From Typha latifolia (Eukaryota; Streptophyta; Magnoliopsida; Poales; Typhaceae), in contig CM034113.1 in the NCBI GenBank assembly GCA_019914945.1, positions 6,490,850 through 6,554,849 on the forward strand: 64,000 nt of DNA. The letters are read 5' to 3'. Below are positions 1-11,722 of this stretch, in pieces (position 1 is the first letter of the stretch; every line of letters starts with the position of its first letter). The notes under the pieces were generated by a model. That model was not told where the DNA came from and did not search any database. It saw only the letters and a list, made by a program, of their open reading frames with translations. The position numbers were made by a program, and so were the translations under genes.

Positions 1-764
1 GTTCAGCATAATGCACAGAAGAAATAAAGAAAACGAGACAGAATGAAAGTCCATCAATATCTCTGTATATAGAACAAGAATAGAACACAGCAGATTCATA
101 AAGAAATAGTGTAGGGGCAAAAGAACTTAAGTAGTAACATGTAATTTTTACATATTATTATGTGTGTATGTCTCATTTTCTTACAGTTTACATACATATA
201 AGCATAAGCACGACAGTCGTACCGACTAGCATGGGGCATGCACTTATTGTGCTGATGGCTAACCAGCACGTGGTACAAGGGGTGCTGCACAGCACCCCTT
301 TTAGCAGCTTTGCCGCTCACCATCGACCTCATAGTTGAGCTTGAGGTCGAGTCATCGCCCCTCAATGACGAGGTCAATGGCAAGCGGCGAAGTGTAAATA
401 TGAGTAGTTTCCACCATCTTTCTACCTAAATAAAAATCTTCCCATATAATATCTGGTTTCTGGAAAAGAAAACGCATCAGACAATAGGCTTCATTAAGCA
501 ATAACTATATCCATCTTAAATCTAATAGTAGCTATACCATTTAGCCAAAAACATTGCAAAACGGCATCCAGCTGCAAGAAGGATTTACATTATGCAATCT
601 CCTGTTCTCAAAAATCCTAGGAGGAACTCTCTAAAGTACACTAAGAAACCATTGGAGTACAATATGAAAATCAAATATCCAATTTACTATAATTCTGACT
701 CTAAGTTATCCACTTCAAGTAAACCAGCTCTTTATTCTTCTAATTAGCTAAGCTGCTAGGTTTC
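1..764. other. non-genic DNA at left edge
   Basis: No exon could be recognised on either strand. Open frames here are short, low in complexity and resemble no family known to me. The segment near 205-300 has GC-rich, GCACG-containing sequence unlike the AT-rich surroundings and is probably a transposon remnant. It includes a strong inverted repeat listed separately. The right end runs into the target-site duplication of the copia element. Confidence 0.5.
277..300. repeat. perfect 24-bp inverted repeat (hairpin)
   Basis: Two 11-bp arms, AAGGGGTGCTG and its exact reverse complement, are separated by 2 bp. The GC-rich stem stands out in AT-rich DNA. It could be a transposon terminal or subterminal structure. 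No run of T follows that would suggest a terminator. Confidence 0.7.
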
Positions 765-896
765 TATTGTTTTCTAAAAAACCCTTTTTCATCTTCTTTA
801 TTGATCTACTGACTTGGCTTATATAGCCTACAACGTACACTTGCAACATGATGGCCTATTCTCTCATAGGCCCCTATAAAACCAATAATCTCAACA
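765..896 (-). repeat. 3' LTR of copia element
   Basis: This copy is 132 bp long and matches 6011-6142 except at four transition positions. On the minus strand it begins TGTTG and ends CAATA. The copy at the other end begins TATTG, so the first dinucleotide there has mutated from TG to TA. A TATATAAG box lies inside on the minus strand, near 815-825. Confidence 0.95.
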
Positions 897-907
897 CTCC
901 CCCTCAA
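897..907 (-). other. polypurine tract of copia element
   Basis: The minus strand reads TTGAGGGGGAG directly before the 3' LTR. This is the expected primer site for plus-strand DNA synthesis and defines the LTR start at position 896. Confidence 0.9.
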
Positions 908-2971
908 GATGGGCAATAGATATCCACTAAACCCATCTTGTTACATCTTCTAGCTAGGTCCAACGAGTTGAGCCCTTTCGTCAGACAATCTGCTGCTTGA
1001 TCTTTAGTTGAGACATGATCTAGTTCCAGGAGTCCACTGTTCAACTTCTCTTTGATGAAGAACCGATCAATTTCAATATGCTTGGTTCTGTCATGCTACA
1101 CTAAGTTGTTGGCGATGCTTATGGCTGACTTCTTGTCACACGACAACTTCATTCTGGCCCCTTGATCCAACCTAAGTTCCACCAATATACCTTTCAGCCA
1201 CATCAACTCTGCGACTCCTAAAGCCATGGATTTGTACTCTGCTTCTGCTGTTGATCTTGCCACTAAGGACTGCTTCTTGCTCTTCTAAGAGACCAAGTTG
1301 CCTCCTACAAAGATGCAGTAACCCGAGGTGGATCTCCGATCGTCGCACAACTAGCCCAATTAATCACAGTAGCCTTTAATGCTCACATGACCATTCTTCT
1401 TGAAAATCAATCCCTTTCCAAGGGCACTCTTCAGATACCTCAGCATCTGATACACCGCGTCCATATGATCTTTCCGTGGGTCATGCATGTAGCGACTCAC
1501 TACACTTACTACAAATTAGATATCGGGACGAGTATGACTCAAATAGATTAACCTGCCTACCAGTCTCTGGTATCTCTCGCAATCAACTGGTTCTCCGGCC
1601 TCTGCACTAAGTTTGAACCTTTGGTCGATCGGTGTAACCACATTTTTGCACTCCAACATTCATGTTTCAGTAAGGAGGTCCAGTGTATACTTCCTTTGGG
1701 AGAGAACAATCCCCTCTGCTCCTCGAGATATCTCGATCTCAAGGAAGTATCGAAGAGTTCCAAGATCCTTTACCTTGAATTCTTTGCCTAGTCTCACCTT
1801 GAGTTGGGCAATCTCTCTCTCATCATCCCCTGTGACGATCATATCATCCACATAGACTGCAAGTATGGTAATGTGACCCCCGTTTCGTCGAAAGAATACG
1901 GTGTGGTCGGCATTGATCTATTGATACCCCATACCTACCATAGCTCTCTTGAACCTATCAAACCAAGCTCGTGGAGACTGCTTTAGCCCATAGAGAGACT
2001 TTTTCAACCTGCAGACCTTGCTCACCGTCTTGTCTGTGCCAAATCCTGGTGGTATATCCATGTACACCTCCCGCTAGGTCCCCATGAAGAAATGCATTCT
2101 TTACATCTAGTTGGTGTAGTTGCCACCCACCATTCACTGCTAATGAGATCAATGTCCGAACGGTGCTTATCTTTGCTACAGGTGCAAAGGTCTCATCATA
2201 GTCAATACCATAGGTCTGACTGTACTCTTTTGCTACCAAGCGTGCCTTGTAGCGTTCAACCTGCCCATCTGGATTCTGCTTCACAGTGAAAACCCACTTG
2301 CATCCAACTGCCTTTTTTTCGAATGGTAGTGACACCAACTCCCATGTGCGGTTTTTGTCAAGAGCCCTTAGTTCCTCATGCATAGCTGCCTTCCACTTTG
2401 GGTCTTCTTTTGCTACCTGCCAACACTTGGGAATAGAGACAATGTCCAATGATGAAATGAGTGTTTCGAATATGGATGAGAGGTTAGAATAATGTCTGAA
2501 ACGATCATGAGGATTTCCCGCATTGCTGCGAGAGGTCCTCCTTAGTGTCACGGGAAGAGAAGAGGAAGAAATCATATCACATAGGTCTGTGGTGGATGGT
2601 GCAGGTGTCTCAGGATTTGGAGGAGACCGAGATGAGGGACTTGGCACGAGCGGTACTGTAGGCATAGGCACATTCACCTTTCTTCTTCTCTGGTACAATC
2701 TCAACTCTCCCTGATCTTGATTCTCTCCTTCTCTTGTCACCTCTACTTCCAATTCATCCTCACCCACTTCTTTTCTCACAATAGGACCTAATATCATCTC
2801 TAACTGAATGGGCTTTTCTTCTTCACTTCTCTCCCTCTCTCGCCTAATTTCTCCATTATCTGGCGAGTCACCAAGGGGTGGGGCTACTCTCGAGAGATAG
2901 TACAGCTCAAACTCACGAAAAGTCACATCCATACTCACAAACAATCGCCTCTCTTGGGCTCCAACACACAT
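908..2971 (-). pseudogene. copia reverse transcriptase / RNase H, broken
   Basis: The reverse transcriptase palm is recognisable: the WKAAM/ALDKN start, the YKARLVAK segment and the [12 protein letters not shown] motif, all in one frame to about 2070. After a frameshift the catalytic YVDD motif follows at about 1845-1860. RNase H with the DDRRSTSGYC and AEAEY-like segments runs to about 930. In-frame stops occur in RNase H, near 1100 and in the 1340-1360 segment. The coding potential is complete in order but not translatable. Confidence 0.9.
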
Positions 2972-4185
2972 ACCCTTTCTGAGTGGCAGAGTAGCCTACA
3001 AAGACATACTTGACTGCCCTAGGATCCAGCTTCTCTACTGTTGGTCTGTTATCTCTCACAAAGCACACACAGCCAAACATTTTCAAGGGAAGAACCCCTC
3101 CATTATCACCCTTCAACATCTCACAGGGGGGATTCCAATCCAATATCCTTGAGGGCATCCTGTTGATCAGCTGAGCAGCTGTTAAGACTGCTTGCCCCCA
3201 CAGATAGTTTGGGACATTCATTGAGATCATCATGCACCGAGCTACCTCTAACAGGTGTCTGTTCTTCCGTTCTACTACCCCATTCTGTGTCGGTGTATAT
3301 GGGCAAGCAGTCTGATGTTGTATCCCTTGTGCAGATAAGTACTCCCCAAACACCTTGTTGGTGTACCCTGTCCCATTGTCGGATCTAAGTACCTTAACCA
3401 CTGCACCGTGTTGGGGCTGTACTGCCTTGTGAAAGTCTTTGAAACATGCAAGTATATCGCTCTTGTTCTTCATCAAATAAAGCCAAGTAACTCGAGAAAA
3501 GCAATCAATGAAGGTCACAAAATATCTATAGCCATTGATTGTATTTGCCGGACAAGGCCCCCATACATCAGAGTGAATAAGATCAAAAACCCCAGAACTC
3601 CTACTCCCAAAGCTATGATAAGAGCTTCTGGTATGTTTTCCTAACTCACACGCATCACAGACTACCTTTTCTTTATTTGCCCTTTCATATAATGAAGGAT
3701 ACAATAGACTAAAAACAGAAAAGGAAATATGACCCATACGTCGATGATGCCGTAGAAACACCTCCTCTATAGTCATCCCAAAACCTCTTACTTCAGCCCC
3801 CTCTACCACAGATGTCAGTGCTGAATCCAAACCTCCTCTGTCCATGTACCACAATCCTCTATGCCACGTGCCAGTCCCAAGTCTCCAGCCCGTCTCCTTC
3901 TCCATGAAGATCATCTTAGGAATATCAAAGGAAACAACACAATTTTGTTGGAGGATAATAGCACTGATAGACAAAAGATTTACTGGAAATGAGGGAGCAT
4001 GCAATACATTGGACAAGGTCACTAAATCGGTACATTTAACAATACCCTTACCAACCACCGGCTGGGTTGTACTATCTACGGTCTGAATACTCTCTAGAGG
4101 GGTCAAGTGAGTGTAAGATGTGAACTCACTAGAGGCCCCTGTCACATGTCTAGATGCACCAGAATCTATGATCCAATCTAGTGAT
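2913..4185 (-). pseudogene. copia protease and integrase region
   Basis: The aspartic protease active-site motif DSGAS is visible at about 4140-4175. Downstream come the HHCC zinc finger of the GAG-pre-integrase domain and an integrase core with the DDE residues: D in HSDVWGP, D in RSDNG, and E in the VERKNRH segment. This frame is open for about 400 residues (4145-2913) and then shifts before the reverse transcriptase. The product would cut the polyprotein and join the cDNA to the genome. The long open frame shows decay is recent. Confidence 0.9.
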
Positions 4186-5341
4186 CTCGTGGGAGGTATA
4201 GAGGCAAGAGCATGTGAAGTACCTGTGGCAGAATGAGCAAAGGTAGCAAAGTTACCCTTGGGGTCAGATGTGGATGTCTCCTTTCTTCATCCATCTCCTG
4301 CCGTTCTCTGCTTTCTCTTGAGCATCTCAAACAACTCGTGCTCCTCCTCGATGAAGCCTGTCTCCTCACCATGTGGGTCCACCATCAGATGTGCCTGATA
4401 GTCCCTACCTCTGCCTCCTCTACGGCCTCCACGTCCACGGCCACGACCTCCAGACTGCCATCTCCCACTTATCTCTCTCTCCCTCAGTGGCTTCGGACAT
4501 GCCTTGCTCAGGTGTCCCACTTCTCCACAGTTGTAGCACTTACGGGTCTCCCCCTATGCATCTGCCATACCTGAGCTCACAATAGCTAATGCTGATCGAG
4601 CACCTGGAAGTCCACCCGGCTCAAAATGTAGCCTCATGCGACTCTCCTCCTGTATCATCGCAGAGATGGCCTCATCCGATGAAGGGATCTTTGTCTGGGC
4701 TAGAAGGACTGATCTCCTCTGATCAAAGGTCATATTCAGATGAGCCAAGAACTGCATAGTCCTCATCTGTTCATTGAACTCCCTGCTCTTGAATTCCGGA
4801 TCACTACAACTCGACACAGGTGAGAAATGATCAAGATCTTGCCATTGCTGCTCCAACTCCATGGAGTACTCCTGAATAGATCTATCACCCTGTAACACTG
4901 CTTCTATGTCGCGCTGGATCTGGAACACCCTCATGTGGTTCTCGGCCCTAGCATAGGTCCTCTTCAGCTTCGCCCAGATATCCACTACCTTTCGAATGCC
5001 ATCCACTGATGAAGCAATCTTTGGAACCATTGAGTTCAGTAGCCAGGTGTACAGCAAGGCTTGTGTGGTCCTCCACTCTCATCTGCCTCAGCACTGTCAC
5101 TTGCTGGCTTAGCCTTGACTCCTGTTAGGTATCCATCTAGTCTCTTCTCTACTAGAGCTGCCTCAACCCGACGCGACCAACTCAAGTAAGTAGCTGGTCC
5201 ATCAAGTTTTAGATCCACTGGAGGAAGATCTAGTCTCATAAGCTGTGGATGTGCCGGCATCGACCCCTCGCCTTGCCGACCTAACACCAGAAGCAAGGTC
5301 TTGAGTTCAATCTCACTCAACTTCTTCATAATATCCTCCAT
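4180..5341 (-). pseudogene. copia gag, frameshifted
   Basis: The first segment starts with ATG at 5341 and runs to about 5040. After a frameshift a second segment (5057-4554) carries the UBN2-type gag helical region. After another frame change a CCHC zinc knuckle appears near 4505-4550: CYNC, then Gly-His and a closing Cys, in CX2CX4HX4C spacing. An Arg/Gly-rich stretch follows. Gag would form the virus-like particle that packages the element RNA. At least two frame changes mean no full product can be made. Confidence 0.85.
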
Positions 5342-5997
5342 AAATCAATCTCAAGGATCCAAGCCTAGGCCACGCAGATCATGCATGACTTCCTTCCTTT
5401 TCTTTTCTTTTTTCCCTCAGTCCACTGTTTTCTTCTTTCTTTCTCTACTAATTTTTGCTTTTTTTAGGTAGGGGAAATGTGAAATGTGGTCTACTCCCCT
5501 GGACTCCACAGGCTCATAAATAGGGGTTTAGGATTCTCATTATGTCCACCCAGCCCCCCCGCCCTTCTCCTCTGGTTCACCTCAGCCACTGCCTGCTCCT
5601 CCACCTCGTCGTCATCTTCTTTCTTCTATTCGAGTTCGACAGCTACTGTAATCTTCTTGATTTTCGGCTCAGGGCTTCTAGAACCTTCTCCTCCGGCTCC
5701 TCCGACTTCGCGAACCTTCTCCTCTGGCTTTGCGTCTTCTAGAACCTTCTCCTCTGCCTCGATCTCCACAGGGCCCTTTGCCTTTTTGCTCCGCGCTCGC
5801 GAGGTGCTCCTCAAAGGCCTCGATCGCGTGGTGGATTAGCTCGCGGTCGAGGGAGCAATCCCACCGCGACCAGAGGCTCGTGGAGGAGGGGGGGAGAGCG
5901 AAGGGGAGCCCAGCGGCAGATCAAGTCTGCGCCGACGATCCCCTTTCCTGTTTTTTTTTTTTTTCTTTTTTTTTCTCAGTTGGGGCTAACCTAACAT
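5342..5997 (-). other. untranslated leader of copia element
   Basis: This lies between the primer-binding site and the gag start. It is rich in GA on the minus strand (TC on plus), with a long T run near 5950-5975. Open frames across it on both strands are low in complexity and look like shadows, so no gene is called. Confidence 0.6.
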
Positions 5998-6010
5998 GGC
6001 TCTGATACCA
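5998..6010 (-). other. primer-binding site (tRNA-Met) of copia element
   Basis: The minus strand reads TGGTATCAGAGCC directly after the 5' LTR. This is the standard plant retrotransposon complement to the 3' end of initiator methionine tRNA and fixes the orientation of the element. Confidence 0.95.
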
Positions 6011-6142
6011 TATTGTTTTCTAAAAAACCCTTTTTCATCTTCTTTATTGATCTACCGACTTGGCTTATATAGCCTACAACGTACACTTACAACATGATGG
6101 CCTATTCTCTCATAAGCCCCTATAAAACCAATAATCTCAATA
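6011..6142 (-). repeat. 5' LTR of copia element
   Basis: This copy is 132 bp long and is the partner of 765-896. On the minus strand it carries a TATATAAG promoter-like box and ends directly at the primer-binding site. The outer edge is followed by GTTTC at 6143-6147, which matches GTTTC at 760-764 on the other side of the element. Confidence 0.95.
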
Positions 6143-6147
6143 GTTTC

Positions 6148-8550
6148 CTTCTATTCCTGAATGCAAAATATCCACTATTGCCTAAGCTTTTGCTTGCAGA
6201 CAACTCTAAATCAAATCCAAATTAAAATATCACACCAGAATGAGCAATCTGCAATCATGTAGTGATTTAGAGAAACAAGGACATCTAGGCCTGTAATGAA
6301 CTAGTATAAACTACTTATAGAGGATACATCCTCTCCTCATAAGGCTCTTGGTCCTGGGCATGCGCTCATTTAATCTTACGCATCATAAAGTCTCACTTAA
6401 GGACTAAGGTTCTAAGATTAAGTTGTTAATATGCCCTTACAAAGACATTGACATTTGTTCTATATGCCAATTCCAAAATTACATAATCAATCAATGTTTA
6501 ACCTACTATATGTCATCACTATTACTTTAATGACAGTAGCAAGTGAATGGTCACAATAAATCAAAAGGTTCAAATAAGTCTAACATAAAATGTATCTAAA
6601 GCATCAATATATCATCACCAGTTACTTTTGAGTGGTGAATGAGAATTGATAAAATCAGGCCCAAATATTTGAGACAATGATTGATGGTGAGCAATTTGTT
6701 TAAAGAGAAAGCAGATGTTATGTACAATCTGGAAAGTGGTCATGATACTAACCCCATATTTGAATACCCCAGATCTTCTTAGACTGAAAAGTGATATTGT
6801 GGGATCAACCTACAGTTATCAAAAGTTTCTGATGTTAGAATAATATGAACTGATAGTTCTTGTTCTCCAAAGGTATATTGTTCCATCAATTCTGGGAGGA
6901 CTCTTTTACTATAATATAGTACTGAAAAGGCATAATGAAAAGATGCATTGAGAAGAACTAGATGGCAAAACAATTGACAAAGATATATATTTTCCTCCAT
7001 TAAATAATTACAAACAAACCAAGAAAAGCCGGAGAATTTATAGAAATATGAGGTAATGATTTAACAAATGCCACATAGCAAGCATTAATGTTGTGTCTTA
7101 ACATTTTGCTCTTTTATGAGTTGAAAATTGTATATTTAACATTTCCATGATCTTATAGCAACAGCAACAAACACAACTAAACTCCAATGACATGAGGTGA
7201 TGCAATATTTTGCTTATACTACATAAAGTTACTATGGTGACCTTCCATGGCAATCTCATAAATAAAAAATTGGGACAATTCCACTTACACCCTCTAAAAT
7301 ATTGTTTGTTTCCACATACATCCCCTAAATCATTTTTCGTACACATAAACTCTTATACTATTGGAAAAACCTCTGACCCCTCGACACCATTGACAGAAAA
7401 GGTAAAAAGACAAAAAATACTCCTCTACATTAATATTTCTCTTTATTTCTTCCCTCCAAAAACAAGGTGTCACAAATCTACTAACATGTTAGTCACGTGA
7501 TAATTCATGGACAGAAAACATAACGACAAACTAATGAAAAGAAAATTTGAGAGGTTTCTGATAGTTTAAGGGGTCTATATATACAGTATACCAAAGAAAA
7601 TTTTAGAGGGTATATGTGAAAATAGGCGATAGTTTAAGGGATCCACATAAAATTATCTCTACAAATAAAGTTACTATACATGGAACTTGAGAAGAACTGG
7701 TATCGCCTCAGGTATCTAGGGCTCACAATAATTGGTAAAAGTGATAGGGTAGATCTGAATTGAGATTGGGAAACAAATAAGTCCGTCAATAGAATTAAGG
7801 GTTAATTATATTTTGACTCCCTCAACTATCATTCTGTATTACTTTCATCCTCTCAATAAAAAAGTGGACATATACACTCTCTGAATTATTTAATTGCATC
7901 ACTAAATCCACTATATTAGAAATTTGTTAGAACAAATATTAAAAAAATTCACTAACTAATTAGATGGACAAATAAAGGATCAGAAAAGAAGGGAAAGTAG
8001 AAGGATATGAGAAGAAAGAAGAAAAATAAAATAATATATAAATAAACCATCTGTAGTTCACAGTGATCCACAAACTTTGCAAAATTCATCATTTTATTGT
8101 AGACAACTAGTTAGCAATGAAACAAGATATATAAACCTCACAATTTGACTTCACTTGAAATAGTAACTAAAAAATGATGTATATTATATATGAGCACATG
8201 TTTTTCCTAGAAGAACCTAACCCGCAATATTAACTATTTTGACCAACATAATACCCCCTAGTGCGTTACGAAACTAACTCATAAAGTGAATTCAAGAAGT
8301 CAATCCACTGTTCTTGATAAGGAACACCCTTCAAATAATACCATGTATGAAAAATTAGACGGGGGAGAATAGTTAATGCATATCTTCCAGAAAGATTGAG
8401 GGAGAAATAACAGCCACCGCAAAATTGAAGCACGAGATTGATGAGACGATCATGAAATTAAAAAAAAAAAAAACTTGCTCCAATCTTAAGATGCAACGGA
8501 AAGAGAAACGAAATTAGAATAGCGGATACGGGGAAAGATTTGGAGCTTAC
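6148..8550. other. non-genic, AT-rich; MITE-like repeat inside
   Basis: No exon was recognised on either strand. It may be intron of a minus-strand gene starting near 8.65 kb, but no coding exon of such a gene was found, so this is speculation. A MITE-like element at about 7272-7659 and a related-looking CCCTCAACTATC-type segment at about 7800-7960 account for part of it. Confidence 0.45.
7272..7659. mobile_element. MITE-like element with imperfect terminal inverted repeats
   Basis: About 60 bp at the left end (from about 7274) resemble the reverse complement of about 60 bp at the right end (to about 7656). Both contain a CACATA(T/C) segment followed by a CCC(T)CTAAA segment. There is no transposase coding sequence. 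The size of about 390 bp and the structure fit a non-autonomous DNA transposon. Exact ends and target duplication could not be fixed by eye. Confidence 0.45.
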
Positions 8551-8683
8551 CCTACAGGATCCAAAAATGGCAGATTGGGGGAAGGATAGGGGAAGGGCGA
8601 GAGGGAGATGACGAGAAGAAGGGAATCGGATTTCTACGTTTCCTATCGTTCTCTTTTCTTTCCTATTCTTGGGAAATTTATAG
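8551..8683 (-). promoter_or_regulatory. possible minus-strand promoter and non-coding first exon
   Basis: On the minus strand a TATA-like CTATAAATTT lies at about 8674-8684. It is followed by a pyrimidine-rich, comparatively GC-rich stretch (about 8551-8650) typical of a plant 5' untranslated exon, ending in a good splice donor (GTAAGC, plus 8545-8550). There is no ATG in the presumed exon. No downstream coding exon was recognised, so the gene it would serve is unknown. A transposon LTR fragment is an alternative. Confidence 0.3.
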
Positions 8684-8699
8684 GCTCTTTTAATTATTA

Positions 8700-11600
8700 T
8701 TTGTTTACAGTTTTTACGATTTAGACCCTATCTTTCTTATATTCACGGTCAAACCCTTAATTACTTTTTATTGGGTTAAATTCATTTTAACTATTGTGCG
8801 AAAATCACTCTCGTTGAAAACCTCATCAAACACTCATATCTTTGAAAAAGTAACCATTAGCCACAATTTTAGAGAGGAAAAATTTTATTGCTAATTGGTT
8901 AGCAAAGCAGTCTACAATAACTTCTTTTTTATGGAATTGGCTGAGGTGCCTTCATCTTATGTCTTGATGTTGCTGGCTCTCTTCACAGTAGACCCTAATT
9001 TTAGGGTGCCTCGCCTTCTTTTAAAGAATTTCTAATTACCTTAGAAAATATCAGGCAGTTCAGTATTTTCTAAATAAAAAATTTAAATATAAAATTAAAA
9101 TTAAAATTTGGAGGAGCTATTATTATTATTATTATTATTATTGCAATTATGAGCCCATCTTATTATGGGGGGTAGCTATGTTATTTCAATCCGGAGGTTC
9201 TTTTTTATATCTCTACGATAAAATATTTTATAAGCAAAATAGATAATTGATCACAAAGTTCTAAAACACTAAATTTTGTTTTTATAGTTTTACTTATATT
9301 TTTTCATTTAAGGTTCAATTAATCGTAAAGACATATTATATGTTAAAGTTATAGCCTTTCAAATTGACGAATACGCTAAATAATTTTAAATATTTTCAAT
9401 AACAAGATATTTAATTATTCAACGTCTTATGTGGAATGTGAAAAATATATAACAGCTCAATATTTTCTTTTCAATAAAACACTAATTTTATCAATATTTT
9501 ACTTAGAAGATAAAATGTAAACTCATCTAAATTAAAATATTAATAAGTTTAGTATTTTACCGACGGCTACAATAGAATATATCAATTTTGCTATTAAATT
9601 TGGAATGTGGTCCACTTTGATAAATAAAGTCTAGGGCAAGACTTATTTTGTCTAACTCATGTGCCCTCTAAACTTTTACTAAATTATGGCAAAATAGATT
9701 AAATTATTTTATTTTATTAAATAAATATGTATAGGAAAAAAAAATATGACCCAGTTATACAAAATAAAAGTTCACACAATAATTTAAAAAAAAATAAAAA
9801 AATGCATGGTCACCTTTGACTTTGGACAAAAAAAAATTAACAATTATAAATTAGTCAATAATACAATAAGCTATAAATATAAAACAAATTTCAGGAGGTA
9901 ATAAAATAATTTTTATTTAGATTATTGGAGTGGAAGGGAGTAAAATTCTATTTAACCCCTATTTCTTTTCAGACAAAGTTTTTCTTTTAAACAATGTTAA
10001 AAGAAAAACGGAAGAATCTTTCAAAAGAAAGAGGGTAAAATATAATAAATATAAATGGAGGGTGTTATTCGTAAATTCCTCCCAAGAAAATGCCTTCTCA
10101 CGTAAGACACCCCGAATCTATTACAAATTACATACCCTAGAACTACCACATCTTATACATGCTAGAAAATAAAAATATATATAATGTGCAGGTTGTTTTT
10201 GAAAAAAAAATATAATGCGCAGGTTACTAATTTTCCTGGAGTCCAGTGTTATTTTTTATTTTTTACGATCATTGATATAGCTCATTTTATTTTATTTTTA
10301 TGAATAGAGATTATGGTAGCTTGTAAGTTGCAACTTTATAAAATTGTTATTTTTGGTTTTATTTTTATAAAAAAAAATAATTTTCTATGATATGCAATAT
10401 TCTAGAATTACTTAAGCTGGATGTATTTATTATAAAGATTATCCTTTGGCTTAAAGTGATTGGGATTACAAACTATAATTACTATTTTAATACCAATTAA
10501 TCTGAGGTCTTGTTACTTAAGTTGAATTGTTCAAGACATTAATCAGGTCAACTCATACGACTAATTCTATCCACGTGAAAATAATATTTCCCTCTTTGAC
10601 TAAGTTCAACAAGTTAACCACGTTAAAAGTCAAACAAGAGGTCGACAAAAATTGCAAGTTTACTGTAAGTAGACCGAGTCAAGTACTGCTAGACTCATCA
10701 TGAAAAGGTCAAACTTATTATATGTTAGCGTTAAATGATCATTGGACCCAAAAGCTTAAGTTGATTGATAGAGAGACTAATTATGTCTGCACATATAGAC
10801 AGATGATAGATAACAAAATATGTAATCGAGATAAAGAGGTTTGAACTTATTATAGATAGATAATAAATCAACAGTATATGTCGATAGAATAGTTGATAGA
10901 TAGTTAAAATGACTCATATTGTATAAATATTTCCTGTTTTAAATCTTGACGATGCTGATAATTAAAACATCGTTAAGTTTCTGTTTACTAATAGAATATA
11001 CCTGTCTTAGATAAATGGGGCTTATATTGTATGAGGCATCTAAGCTTAAATCTTAGTCGCTTCTCTTAAAAAAAATTTAGTGGGATATTATTAAGTTGTC
11101 ACTTCTATTAAAAAAAAATTTAAGATAAAATTTCTACTTCTCTCGTTAAAAAAAAAAAAAAAATCAACAAAGCACATGCCTTCTAAAATTAAAATTATGC
11201 ACATATATATATTCTATCAAAAAATATAAATCATAATTAACTACTATTGGAGGACTTTAATTTAGCTCATAAAACCTATTTTTAGGTTTTTAAAGAAATT
11301 AAATTATTTTTGGGACACTGTAAGACTATTGCCTCTGACATAGCAATTCATGATAAATCATCTATAAAATTCGTTTATTGTGATAGACATCAATGGCTTA
11401 TTGGCCTTCACACACATGCCTTTGCCAACTTAGTCATGTATAAGAAGCATATTATTTACAAACTGAAGTTTACCAGTAATTAGTTTGATCATTGAAGATC
11501 ACATTATTATTGCCCATAGGCTTCCATTCTTCATAGTACACATACATTAAGCACAGTTCCAAATGATTATCAAGCTTAACTTCCTCATCTCTAAAAGATA

Positions 11601-11722
11601 AGCAAGTATAACTTCCTAATATCCATGCATTGCATTCGACTAGTAGAGTGCTAACTGACTTGGTGCAGAGCTTCATAGAGCCAAAATCTCTGGTGTTTGA
11701 GCATGACAATGCCACAAGCATC
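8700..11722. other. AT-rich intergenic region downstream of urease
   Basis: No gene was recognised. It contains an (ATT)n microsatellite at 9118-9142, long A/T runs, and a short doubled motif TATAATG(T/C)GCAGGTT at about 10178-10225. The segment just below 11722 is the 3' untranslated and downstream region of the urease gene. Confidence 0.5.
9118..9142. repeat. (ATT)n microsatellite
   Basis: About eight uninterrupted TAT/ATT units lie in intergenic DNA. Confidence 0.9.

Larger units (their letters stand above)
765..6142 (-). mobile_element. Ty1/copia LTR retrotransposon, short LTRs, defective
   Basis: A complete element of 5378 bp lies on the minus strand. It has two 132-bp direct LTRs (765-896 and 6011-6142), a 5-bp target duplication GTTTC on both sides (760-764 and 6143-6147), a primer-binding site complementary to initiator methionine tRNA next to the 5' LTR, and a purine-rich tract next to the 3' LTR. 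Between them, on the minus strand, come gag with a CCHC knuckle, protease, GAG-pre-integrase, integrase, reverse transcriptase and RNase H. Integrase before reverse transcriptase is the copia order. The very short LTRs recall the Tos17/Retrofit/Ale group, which is inference. Frameshifts and in-frame stops break the coding region, so it is not autonomous. The LTRs differ at only four positions, all transitions, which suggests recent insertion. Confidence 0.95.

Noticed and set aside
5486..6005. Overlapping plus- and minus-strand frames of 62-117 codons
   Set aside because: They are low-complexity Ser/Phe-rich or Lys/Glu-rich frames in the leader of the copia element. The recognisable proteins of the element start only at 5341 on the minus strand.
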